64,000 nucleotides of DNA from NCBI RefSeq assembly GCF_052068095.1, contig NZ_JBQHDG010000011.1, positions 124,001 through 188,000 on the forward strand. The letters are read 5' to 3'. Every line of letters starts with the position of its first letter. The stretch's first letter is position 1. Position numbers and translations under genes: made by a program. This document shows positions 50,557-58,250 of the stretch, in pieces. The notes beneath the pieces are model-generated. The model saw only the letters and a program-made list of their open reading frames with translations, had not been told where the DNA came from and ran no database searches. Source of the DNA: Phytohabitans sp052068095. GTDB lineage: Bacteria > Actinomycetota > Actinomycetes > Mycobacteriales > Micromonosporaceae.

Positions 50557-52797
50557 ATGGACACGCGCCGCCCACGGATCCGGCGGGGACACCGCGTCGA
50601 GACGGTGCCCGGCGAGGCCGTGTACCTCGTCTCGGAGCGCGAGCACCATGTCGTCGAGGGTGCGCTGGTCGAGCGCGTCCTGCCGCTGCTCGACGGCAAG
50701 CACGACGTGGACGACCTGCTCGACCAGCTCGACGACGTGCCGCCCGAGCAGGTGCTCTACCTCATCGAGCGGCTCGTCGCGATGAAGGCCGTCGTGTGGG
50801 CCGACCCCGACCTGCCGGAGCGGGAGGCCGGCTTCTGGGACGTCGCCGGTGTCACCGCCGAGGACGCGCGGTCACGGCTGGCGGCGACGACCGTGGCGCT
50901 CGCGGTGGCCGGCGAGGTCGACGCCGCGCCGGTGCTCGACGCGCTCGCGAGCGCCGGGGTTCGAACAGGCGAAGGCGGCTTCCGCGTGGTCGTCACCGAC
51001 AACTACCTCAACCCCGACCTGGCCCGGCACAACGAAGCGGCCCTGCACAGTGGACAGCCGTGGCTGCTGGCCAAGCCGATCGGCTCGACGCTGTGGGTCG
51101 GCCCGGTGTTCAAGCCCGGCGGCGGATGCTGGGCGTGCCTGGCGTACCGGCTGAGCGGGCACCGCCAGGTCGACGAGTACCTGCGCGACCGCGCCGACCA
51201 CCAGGGGCCGCTGCGGGTGCCGCTGGCCGACCTCGCCGTCACCCGCGACATGGGCGCCCGGCTGGTCGCCCTCGAAACCGCCAAGTATCTGGCCGGGCTC
51301 GGCACGGCCGAGGAGAACGGCGTGCTGACGCTCGACACCGTCCACCTCAGCTCCCAGCGGCACCCCCTGCACCGCCGTCCACAGTGTCCACAGTGTGGGG
51401 ACGAGGCGCTGACCGCGCGGCGGATGTCGGCACCGGTGGTGCTCGCCTCGCGCCCGAAGGTGTACACCGGAGACGGCGGCCACCGGGCCAAGAATCCTGA
51501 CCAGGTGCTCGAGACGTACGGGCCGCAGGTGAGCCCGGTTACCGGCGTCGTGCGGGAGCTGCGTCCATATGAGACCGGCATCCCGTTCGTCAAGGGCTAC
51601 TCCGCTGGCCACAACTTCGCCCGCCGCGTCGAGCGCCTGAGCCAGCTGCGCAAGGGCCTGCGCAGCATGGCGGCCGGCAAGGGCACCACCGACACGCAGG
51701 CCCGCGCCAGCGCGATCTGCGAGGCGATCGAGCGGTACTCCGGGCTGTTCGGCGGCGACGAGCCACGGCGCACGGCCACGCTCGCCGAGCTGGGCGAGCA
51801 GGCCGTGGCGCCGAACGCCATCCAGCTCTACAGCGAGCGCCAGTACGCGAACCGCGCCGCCTGGAACAGCGCCCAGCGCGGGTCGTTCCAGACCGTCTGC
51901 GACCCGCTGCCGGCCGACGAGCCGATCGAGTGGAGTCCGGTGTGGTCGCTCACCGGCGAGCGCACCCGGTACGTGGCCACGGCGCAGCTCTTCTTCTGCT
52001 ACCCGACGCTGCCGCCCGGACAGCTCTGGGCGTGGGCCTGCTCCAACGGCAACGCCGCCGGCGCCAGCCTCGAAGACGCGATCCTGCAAGGGTTCCTGGA
52101 GCTCGTCGAGCGCGACTCGGTGGCGCTGTGGTGGTACAACCGGGTCCAGCGGCCCGCCTACGACCTGGCCAGCTTCGGCGAGCCGTGGTTCGACGAGTTC
52201 GTGGAGGTCTACAGAGGACTGCACCGCGAGGTGCGGGTCCTGGACATCACCGCCGACCTGGGCATCCCGGCCGCCGCCGCGATCAGCTGGCGGGTCGACA
52301 AGCCGGCCGAGGACATCCTGATCGGTCTCGGCGCGCACTTCGACGCCAAGCTCGCCGTGCAGCGGGCGCTGGCCGAGCAGAACCAGTTTCTGCCGGCCGT
52401 CATCGACGTCAAGGCCGACGGCACCGGCTACGCCTTCCCGGACGCGGTGCAGCAGGAGTGGTGGCGCCGCGCCCGGATCGCCGACCACCCGTACCTGTCA
52501 CCGGCGCGGCTGCCGGCGACCCGCGCCGGCGACCACCCGAACCTGTCCTCGTCGGACCTTCGCGACGACGTGCTGACCGCGCGCCGGCTCGTGGAGTCGC
52601 GTGGCATGGAGTTTCTGGTGCTCGACCAGACCCGGCCGGACATCGGGCTGCCCGTGGTCAAGGTGATCGTGCCCGGCATGCGCCACTTCTGGGCCCGTTT
52701 CGGCCCCGGCCGCCTCTACGACGCGCCGGTCGCGCTCGGCTGGCGGGACACCCCGATCGACGAGGCCGACCTCAACCCGATCCCGATGTTCCTGTAG
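50557..52797 (+). CDS. fused leader-binding/E1-like/YcaO cyclodehydratase
   Basis: A 746-residue protein from ATG 50557 (AGGAGG upstream). Residues ~1-85 look like a PqqD-type RiPP recognition element (VVEGALVERVLPLLDGKHDV). Residues ~100-280 are an E1/ThiF-like scaffold with a four-Cys zinc site (CWAC, CPQC). The rest is a YcaO domain with ATP-binding motifs (QARASAICEAIERYSG, LEDAILQGFLELVERDS, AEQNQFLP). It should convert Cys/Ser/Thr of the precursor into azolines using ATP. The C-terminus ends NPIPMFL, with only two of the three prolines of the usual PxPxP end. A much longer in-frame extension upstream is an out-of-phase shadow of the LanM-like gene. Confidence 0.9.
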   Translation: MDTRRPRIRRGHRVETVPGEAVYLVSEREHHVVEGALVERVLPLLDGKHDVDDLLDQLDDVPPEQVLYLIERLVAMKAVVWADPDLPEREAGFWDVAGVTAEDARSRLAATTVALAVAGEVDAAPVLDALASAGVRTGEGGFRVVVTDNYLNPDLARHNEAALHSGQPWLLAKPIGSTLWVGPVFKPGGGCWACLAYRLSGHRQVDEYLRDRADHQGPLRVPLADLAVTRDMGARLVALETAKYLAGLGTAEENGVLTLDTVHLSSQRHPLHRRPQCPQCGDEALTARRMSAPVVLASRPKVYTGDGGHRAKNPDQVLETYGPQVSPVTGVVRELRPYETGIPFVKGYSAGHNFARRVERLSQLRKGLRSMAAGKGTTDTQARASAICEAIERYSGLFGGDEPRRTATLAELGEQAVAPNAIQLYSERQYANRAAWNSAQRGSFQTVCDPLPADEPIEWSPVWSLTGERTRYVATAQLFFCYPTLPPGQLWAWACSNGNAAGASLEDAILQGFLELVERDSVALWWYNRVQRPAYDLASFGEPWFDEFVEVYRGLHREVRVLDITADLGIPAAAAISWRVDKPAEDILIGLGAHFDAKLAVQRALAEQNQFLPAVIDVKADGTGYAFPDAVQQEWWRRARIADHPYLSPARLPATRAGDHPNLSSSDLRDDVLTARRLVESRGMEFLVLDQTRPDIGLPVVKVIVPGMRHFWARFGPGRLYDAPVALGWRDTPIDEADLNPIPMFL

Positions 52798-52805
52798 GAG
52801 TTGGC

Positions 52806-54341
52806 GTGCTCACTTCCGTCGTAGCCGACCAGGTCGGCCTCGCCGACGACGTGTCCGTCGCACGGACCGACGACAAGTGCGTGGTCGTGTTCCGCCACGG
52901 GCGGGTCGCGTTCGGGGCGCGCGACATGGCGCTCGGTGCCGTGCTGGTCGCCCTCGAGGCGGGGTCGGTGACGCGCGCCGATCTGGAGGAGGCGGCGCTG
53001 GCGTCCGGCGGCGACGCCGTGCCGGTGCTGGCACGGCTGGACTGGTTGCTGGCCAAGCTGCGCGGCGCCCTCGTCCACTCGGTGGCCGTCGACGGACGCG
53101 AGGTGGCCCGGGTGGTACCGCTGACCGGCGACGGCGGGTACCGGCCCGCGCCGCCACCGCCCGGCCCGGTCGCGCTGTCGCGGCTGGCGTTCCTGCGCCG
53201 GCGCGGCGCCGACGCGGTGCTGGAGTCCGGACGGGCGGCCTACCGGGTGGAGCTGTGCGCTCCCGAGGCGGTGGCCGTCGCCGCGGCGTTGACGCGTGTC
53301 ACCGACGTCTCCTCGCTCGCGGTGGCGCTCAAACTCGACGTGCACCTCGTCGCTCACCTGGTCGCGGCCTTCACCGCCGCGGACATGACCGACGCCGGCG
53401 ACGCCGGCACCGATCAGTGGAACTTCCACGAGCTGCTGTTTCACGCGCGGAGCCGGCTCGGCCGGCACGACGAACCGTTCGGGGCCACGTTCCCGTTTCT
53501 CGGCGAGCGCGACCCGCTGCCGGCCGAGTACCCCGCGCGCGAGGGCCCGGCGGTGGCTCTGCCCCGGGTGGCCCTCGACGAGGTGGCGAGGCGCGATCCG
53601 CCGCTGGTGATGGTGCAGGAGGCGCGCCGCTCGGTGCGCCACTATGGACCCGACCCGCTCACGCTCGACCAGCTGGGGGAGTTCCTGTACCGGGTGGGCC
53701 GGGTGCGGGCGGTGTACGGCCCGGCCGTGGGGATGCCGTACGAAGCGCTCGACCGGCCCTACCCGACCGGCGGCGCGTCGGGTGACATCGAGATATACGT
53801 GACGGCGCACCGCGTGGCCGGACTCGACCGGGCGGCCTACCACTACGACGCCGTGGCGCACCGGCTGGTGCGGGTGTGCGCCGACACCGTGCTGCTGGAC
53901 GCGTTGCTGCGCGGCGCCGCCGTCTCGACGGGTGGGACGCCCACTCCGGACGTGCTGCTGACCTTCACGTCGCGGTTCGGCCGGATGACGTGGAAGTACG
54001 ACGGTATGGCCTATGCCGCGACGCTCAAGCACGCCGGTGTGCTGTACCAGACGTGTTATCTCGTGGCGACCGCGATGCGGCTGGCGCCGTGCGGCCTGGG
54101 CAGTGGCGACGCTCAGCTGTCGGCCCGGGTGCTCGGGCTCGACTGGGCGCGCGAGTCGTCGGTGGGCGAGTTCCAGCTCGGCAGCATGCCGCCGCCGTCG
54201 CCCGGTGGTGCGGAGGCGGCCGGTGTCGGGCGGCCGCACTGGCGCGCGCACAACAACCCGGACTGGGCGGCCAGGGCTTCCGCCGCGCTCGAACGGGAGG
54301 CTGGACAGGTTGGCCGTTCGGACGGTTATTCAGGTGAATAG
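52806..54341 (+). CDS. SagB-type azoline dehydrogenase
   Basis: A 511-residue protein from GTG 52806 with AGGAG five nt upstream. The first ~265 residues contain two regions resembling small winged-helix or recognition modules. The C-terminal nitroreductase domain starts at about residue 273 (EARRSVRHYGPDPLTLDQLG) and has the SagB hallmark YPTGGASGDIEIYV. This is the FMN-dependent enzyme that oxidises thiazolines/oxazolines to azoles. It completes the set of YcaO, E1-like and dehydrogenase genes expected for azole formation. Confidence 0.88.
   Translation: MLTSVVADQVGLADDVSVARTDDKCVVVFRHGRVAFGARDMALGAVLVALEAGSVTRADLEEAALASGGDAVPVLARLDWLLAKLRGALVHSVAVDGREVARVVPLTGDGGYRPAPPPPGPVALSRLAFLRRRGADAVLESGRAAYRVELCAPEAVAVAAALTRVTDVSSLAVALKLDVHLVAHLVAAFTAADMTDAGDAGTDQWNFHELLFHARSRLGRHDEPFGATFPFLGERDPLPAEYPAREGPAVALPRVALDEVARRDPPLVMVQEARRSVRHYGPDPLTLDQLGEFLYRVGRVRAVYGPAVGMPYEALDRPYPTGGASGDIEIYVTAHRVAGLDRAAYHYDAVAHRLVRVCADTVLLDALLRGAAVSTGGTPTPDVLLTFTSRFGRMTWKYDGMAYAATLKHAGVLYQTCYLVATAMRLAPCGLGSGDAQLSARVLGLDWARESSVGEFQLGSMPPPSPGGAEAAGVGRPHWRAHNNPDWAARASAALEREAGQVGRSDGYSGE
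54327..54340. promoter_or_regulatory. palindrome over the SagB stop codon
   Basis: TATTCAGGTGAATA, with 6-bp arms around GG, lies 42 nt before the start of the first histidine kinase gene. It is unusually AT-rich for the region and may be an operator for that gene. Confidence 0.35.
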
Positions 54342-54381
54342 GCGCATGTAAGGATGGGCCGCGGTAAGGGGGTCGTCGCAT

Positions 54382-55542
54382 ATGGTCACTGTCGACGAGT
54401 CGCCCGACCGGGCGCCGGTCACCCCGGACCTGGCGGTCCGCATCGCGCAGTGGGCGGTCCTGCTGCTCACGGTGGCGTACTTCAGCTTTCCGGCCGCGCG
54501 GGTGCTCAGCCACGAGCCACCGCTGCGTGCGGCCGGTGCGTTGGCGGCGCTGGCGTTGCTGGCCGCGTTGCAGTTCCGGCACACATGGCACGGGTTGCGG
54601 GCCGAGCCGAAGGTCGCGTGGTCGCACACGCTGCTGTGGCAGGCGCTGCTGTCGTACCTGCCGGCGTACCTGGCCGGTGACGCGTGGCTCGGCGTCCCCT
54701 CGTTTCTGGCCGCCTCCGCGCTCGTGGTGCTGCGGCCGCCTCGTGGTTACCTCGTGTTCGCCGCCGTGGTGGTCGCCGAGGTGCCGTTCGCCGCGCTGTT
54801 CTACCGGGGCGTCGGCGACATCGCGTACGCGTTCCTCACCACGACCGTCACCGGGCTCGTCGTGTACGGGTTCATCCGCATGGCCGCGCTCGTGCTCGAG
54901 GTGCACCGGCTGCGCGCGTCGCTGGCTCAGCGTGCCGTCGACACCGAGCGGCTGCGCTTCGCCCGCGACCTGCACGACGTTCTCGGTCACACGCTCGCGG
55001 CGATCGTCCTCAAGGGAGAGTTGGCGGGCGCCATGATGCCCACCCGCACCGACGACGCCGAGCGGGAGCTGGCCGAGATCGTGGGCCTGGCCCGGGCAGC
55101 TCATCGCGAGGTGCGGGAGGTGGTCAGCGGCTACCGCACCGCCACCCTGAGCGCGGAGCTCACCGGGGTCACCACCGTGCTCACCGCCGCCGGCATCGAC
55201 TGCGTGGTCGACGCCGCACCGCTCGACGCGTTGCCGGTCGAGGTGTCCGCGCCGCTGGCGTACGCGCTGCGGGAGAGCGCGACAAACGTGCTGCGACACA
55301 GCCGTGCCAGCCGGTGTGACATCACGCTGCGCGCCGCCGACGGCGGGGTCGACCTGACGGTCGTCAACGACGGCGTGCCGTCCGAGGCGGAGGGGCCGCC
55401 GGGCAGCGGGCTCCACGGGTTGCGCGAGCGGGTGGCCGGCGGCCAGGGCCGGTTGCGGGCCGGACCGTTGCCCAGCGGCCGGTTCGAGCTCGCCATCCAC
55501 ATGCCGTTGCGAAGTGGCTCGCACCTGGTGGAGGCTCAATGA
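54382..55542 (+). CDS. sensor histidine kinase 1 (NarL/DesK type)
   Basis: A 386-residue membrane kinase. The N-terminal ~180 residues have about five to six helices with short loops and no large sensor domain. The HisKA_3 box RLRFARDLHDVLGHTLAAI has phospho-acceptor His198. The ATPase domain shows RESATNVLRHSRASRC (N box) and GSGLHGLRERV (G box). It should phosphorylate the response regulator with which it overlaps by 4 nt. The compact membrane sensor suggests detection of an envelope signal or of the peptide product itself. It has a paralogue at 57.1 kb. Confidence 0.9.
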   Translation: MVTVDESPDRAPVTPDLAVRIAQWAVLLLTVAYFSFPAARVLSHEPPLRAAGALAALALLAALQFRHTWHGLRAEPKVAWSHTLLWQALLSYLPAYLAGDAWLGVPSFLAASALVVLRPPRGYLVFAAVVVAEVPFAALFYRGVGDIAYAFLTTTVTGLVVYGFIRMAALVLEVHRLRASLAQRAVDTERLRFARDLHDVLGHTLAAIVLKGELAGAMMPTRTDDAERELAEIVGLARAAHREVREVVSGYRTATLSAELTGVTTVLTAAGIDCVVDAAPLDALPVEVSAPLAYALRESATNVLRHSRASRCDITLRAADGGVDLTVVNDGVPSEAEGPPGSGLHGLRERVAGGQGRLRAGPLPSGRFELAIHMPLRSGSHLVEAQ

Positions 55543-56150
55543 TCCGCATCCTCGTGGCCGAGGACATGCACATGGTGCGCGGGGCACTGGTGGCCCTGCT
55601 GTCGCTCGAAGACGAGTTCGAGGTCGTCGCCGACGTCGCCACCGGCACCGCCGTGCTGCCGGCCGCCCTGCGGGAAAAGCCCGACGTGGCGGTCCTCGAC
55701 ATCAACATGCCCGGTGCCGACGGGGTGAGCGCCGCCCTCCAGCTGCGCCAACGGATGCCGTCGTGCCGCACCATCATCCTGACCAGCCACGCCGAGGCGG
55801 GAAACCTCGCCCGCGCGATGCTGGCCCAGGTGTCGGCGTTCCTGCCCAAGGACGCGCCGCCGGCCCGGCTCGCCGACGCCGTCCGGCGCGTACATCGGGG
55901 CGAGCGGGTGCTCGACAGCGAGGCCGTCGTCGCGGCGTTCCAGCAGGGCGCCAACCCGTTGACCGACCGCGAGCGCGACGTGCTCTCCTGCGTGGCCGAA
56001 GGGTCCGACGTCAGCGACGTGGCCGCGCGCCTCTACCTGGCCAAGGGCACGGTGCGCAACTACCTCTCCTCGATCATGTCCAAGATGGGCGCCCGCAACC
56101 GCGTCGACGCCGTGCGGATCGCCCGCGACCGCGGCTGGCTCGGCGCCTGA
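55539..56150 (+). CDS. NarL-type response regulator 1
   Basis: A 203-residue regulator with receiver Asp54 (AVLDINMPG), acidic pair AED at residues 7-9 and Lys in LPKDAP. An intact LuxR HTH follows (LTDRERDVLSCVAEGSDVSD, LAKGTVRNYLSSIMSKMGA). The start ATG lies in the kinase stop (ATGA). It is the best candidate for binding the palindromes upstream of precursors A and B. Confidence 0.92.
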   Translation: MIRILVAEDMHMVRGALVALLSLEDEFEVVADVATGTAVLPAALREKPDVAVLDINMPGADGVSAALQLRQRMPSCRTIILTSHAEAGNLARAMLAQVSAFLPKDAPPARLADAVRRVHRGERVLDSEAVVAAFQQGANPLTDRERDVLSCVAEGSDVSDVAARLYLAKGTVRNYLSSIMSKMGARNRVDAVRIARDRGWLGA

Positions 56151-56193
56151 CCCTCTCCCGACGGTCCACAGCGGACAGTTCTCGTACCTGAGC

Positions 56194-56207
56194 ATGACAC
56201 TCGTCAT
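56194..56207. promoter_or_regulatory. palindromic operator upstream of precursor B
   Basis: ATGACACTCGTCAT matches the precursor-A palindrome (40770-40783) with differences only in the centre and one arm position. It lies 106 bp before the shared CAGTCCAGATGCCCGC element; the spacing is 112 bp at precursor A. Confidence 0.5.
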
Positions 56208-56293
56208 GTGCGGGTCGTTGCGCGCGTGACTGTCGGCGGCGGTAGGGGACTCGGCACGATGAACGTGTTCGGCGAGACGTCGAACACCGGTGT

Positions 56294-56316
56294 AGCGGAC
56301 AGTCCAGATGCCCGCT
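56294..56316 (+). promoter_or_regulatory. hairpin with GTCCAGA loop upstream of precursor B
   Basis: An 8-bp stem with one mismatch (AGCGGACA / TGCCCGCT) encloses the same 7-nt loop GTCCAGA as the hairpin upstream of precursor A. The 16-mer CAGTCCAGATGCCCGC is identical at both loci. Confidence 0.6.
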
Positions 56317-56369
56317 CCCCGCACCGTCACGAGTCGGCTCCCTGCCGGCACTGTAGGAGGAGGTTGGCC

Positions 56370-56705
56370 ATGGCCGAGGGTTACTACGTTCTGTCAGAGG
56401 ACGAGCGCCGCAAGTTCGCGGGCATCGTGTCGAAGATCTGGTCGGACGAGACGTTCGCCGAGCGTTGGCAGAACGAGCCGTTCGCCGTACTGGCCGAGCA
56501 CGACATCGAGTACCCGGAGGGCTTCCCCCCGCCGCTGGTGCCCGAGAAGCCGTCCGGCGACCTGAGCCTGGAGAGCCTCGAGGCGATCGCCGCCGGCTCC
56601 GAGGCCGAGGGCACCGCGGGCACCCTGGGCAGCGCGAGCTCGGTCAGCTGCCCCGCCGGCACCGCCGCCTGCTTCGGCAGCTACGGCTCGGCCGCCCAGG
56701 CCTGA
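56370..56705 (+). CDS. NHLP-leader RiPP precursor B
   Basis: A 111-residue peptide from ATG 56370 with AGGAGGAGG upstream. The leader resembles the nitrile hydratase alpha subunit (KIWSDETFAERWQNEP, AVLAEHDIEYPEG), the mark of NHLP precursors. A DLSLESLEAIAAG segment leads to AG at 75-76. The following 35 residues are rich in Ser, Thr, Gly and Ala with only Cys94 and Cys101, including SVSCPAGTAAC. That composition offers many dehydratable Ser/Thr residues and two Cys for azoline or thioether formation. It is 219 nt downstream of response regulator 1 and separated from precursor C by a strong hairpin. Confidence 0.85.
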   Translation: MAEGYYVLSEDERRKFAGIVSKIWSDETFAERWQNEPFAVLAEHDIEYPEGFPPPLVPEKPSGDLSLESLEAIAAGSEAEGTAGTLGSASSVSCPAGTAACFGSYGSAAQA

Positions 56706-56710
56706 CGCAC

Positions 56711-56751
56711 TCCGGATCGGGGCGCCGGCCGCGCCAGCGCCCCGTTCCGGA
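56711..56751 (+). terminator. strong stem-loop between precursors B and C
   Basis: Arms TCCGGATCGGGGCGC (56711-56725) and GCGCCCCGTTCCGGA (56737-56751) pair over 15 bp with one mismatch and an 11-nt loop, starting 6 nt after the precursor B stop. It has no U-tract. It may act as a partial terminator or 3' stabiliser that sets a higher level of precursor B than of downstream genes. Confidence 0.65.
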
Positions 56752-56781
56752 CACCCACCCCAGCACTCCGAGGAGGGTCAG

Positions 56782-57051
56782 ATGGCTTCCATCCCGGCCG
56801 AGCACCGGCCCCGGTTCGCCCGGCTCATCGCAGACGCGTGGTCCGACCCCGAGGTCGCGGCCCGCTACGAACGGGAGCCGGCGGCTGTGCTGGCCGAGTA
56901 CGGCATCGTTCTCGACGGCGACAGCGACGCACCCGAGCTGCCGCCGGCTCCCGGCGACGTCGCCGTGGAGGACCTCGGCGTGTCGGCCGGCGCGGCGATG
57001 GCCACGATCGGCACGGTCAGCTGCCCCGGCTCCTGCATCGGGCTGAGCTGA
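56782..57051 (+). CDS. NHLP-leader RiPP precursor C
   Basis: An 89-residue peptide from ATG 56782 with GAGGAGGG upstream. The leader has the NHLP pattern (ADAWSDPEVAARYEREPAAV, LAEYGI) and an acidic DVAVEDLGVSAG end with AG at 69-70. The remaining 19 residues contain TVSCPGSCIGLS with Cys81 and Cys85 and several Ser/Thr. The VSCPxG motif is shared with precursor B, so the same enzymes probably act on both. It ends 2 nt before the second kinase gene. Confidence 0.85.
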   Translation: MASIPAEHRPRFARLIADAWSDPEVAARYEREPAAVLAEYGIVLDGDSDAPELPPAPGDVAVEDLGVSAGAAMATIGTVSCPGSCIGLS

Positions 57052-57053
57052 CC

Positions 57054-58250
57054 ATGGCCGGCGACGGAGCGGCCGCGCTGCCCACGGTGGTCGCCGCGCC
57101 GGTCGCCGCCGGCGCCCCCGCCGAGGGGCAGGTGCGCCGGGCCCGGGCCGTCGTCGTGACACGCACGATCGCATACGTCTTCGCCGTCGGGATGCTCGGT
57201 TTCGGCCTGCTCCCGATCGTCAACGCCGTGGTGCGGGACCGTCCGCTGTGGACGCTCGTCGTGGGTTCGGTGATGTTCGCGATCGCCGCCCTCGCCTTCG
57301 TCCGCGTCGTGACGGTCGCGATGAAGCACCCGTGGCGCAACCGCACCTTCCGCCAGACAGCCGTCGTGGTCGGCATCGTGATCGCGCTGCCGGTCCTTGT
57401 CGACCCCGACTGGCAGGTCATCGGGTTTCTGCCGGTGGCCGCGGTGACGGTGTCGCTGCGGCCACGCTACGGCCTGCTGGCGGCGCTCGCGGTGCTGGCG
57501 GTACTCACCGTCGAACGTGGACTGCTCGGCGTCAGCGGCGCCGCCTTCCTCACCTTGCAGGATCTGCTCACCGGGATGACGCTCGCCGGCATCATCGTGC
57601 TCGTCGCGTTCGTCGAGGAGCTGTTCGCGGCGCGCGCCGAGATCGCCCGGCTGGCCGTTACCGCAGAACGCAGCCGGTTCGCCCGCGACCTGCACGACAC
57701 GCTCGGCCACAACCTGTCGGCGATCGCGCTCAAGTCCGAGCTCGCGCTGCGACTGCTCGACGCCGACCCGGTACGCACCCGCACCGAACTGCTCGACGTG
57801 CACGACATCGCCCGCGAGTCGCTGCGCGACGTACGCACCGTCGTCAAGGGCTACCGGCGAGACTCGCTGGAACGCGAGCTGACCGGCGTCCAGTCGGTGC
57901 TGGTGTCGGCCGGCGTGCGGTGCGAGATCTCGCCGCTGGTCGCCAGCCTGCCCGCCCCGGTCGAGGAGGCACTGGCGTGGGCGGTCCGCGAGGCGGCCAC
58001 CAACCTGCTGCGGCACAGCCGCGCCAGCCGCTGCGACATCACGGTCGAGGCCACCGACACCGCGGCGCGGCTGACCGTCGTCAACGACGGCGCCGGCCAG
58101 GCCGAGCCGGACACGCACGGCGGCAGCGGCCTGGCCGGGCTCGCCGAGCGCCTGAACCCGTTGGGCGGCCGGCTCGCCGCCGCAGCCCAACCCAACGGCG
58201 AATTCATGTTCACTGTGGACATTCCCATCATCCAGGGGAGGAATCCGTGA
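57054..58250 (+). CDS. sensor histidine kinase 2 (NarL/DesK type)
   Basis: A 398-residue paralogue of kinase 1. About six N-terminal helices are followed by the HisKA_3 box SRFARDLHDTLGHNLSAI with His214, the N box REAATNLLRHSRASRC and the G box GSGLAGLAERL. The shared LRHSRASRCDIT segment shows that the two kinases arose by duplication. It starts 2 nt after precursor C, so its expression is linked to the peptide gene. It overlaps response regulator 2 by 4 nt. Confidence 0.9.
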   Translation: MAGDGAAALPTVVAAPVAAGAPAEGQVRRARAVVVTRTIAYVFAVGMLGFGLLPIVNAVVRDRPLWTLVVGSVMFAIAALAFVRVVTVAMKHPWRNRTFRQTAVVVGIVIALPVLVDPDWQVIGFLPVAAVTVSLRPRYGLLAALAVLAVLTVERGLLGVSGAAFLTLQDLLTGMTLAGIIVLVAFVEELFAARAEIARLAVTAERSRFARDLHDTLGHNLSAIALKSELALRLLDADPVRTRTELLDVHDIARESLRDVRTVVKGYRRDSLERELTGVQSVLVSAGVRCEISPLVASLPAPVEEALAWAVREAATNLLRHSRASRCDITVEATDTAARLTVVNDGAGQAEPDTHGGSGLAGLAERLNPLGGRLAAAAQPNGEFMFTVDIPIIQGRNP

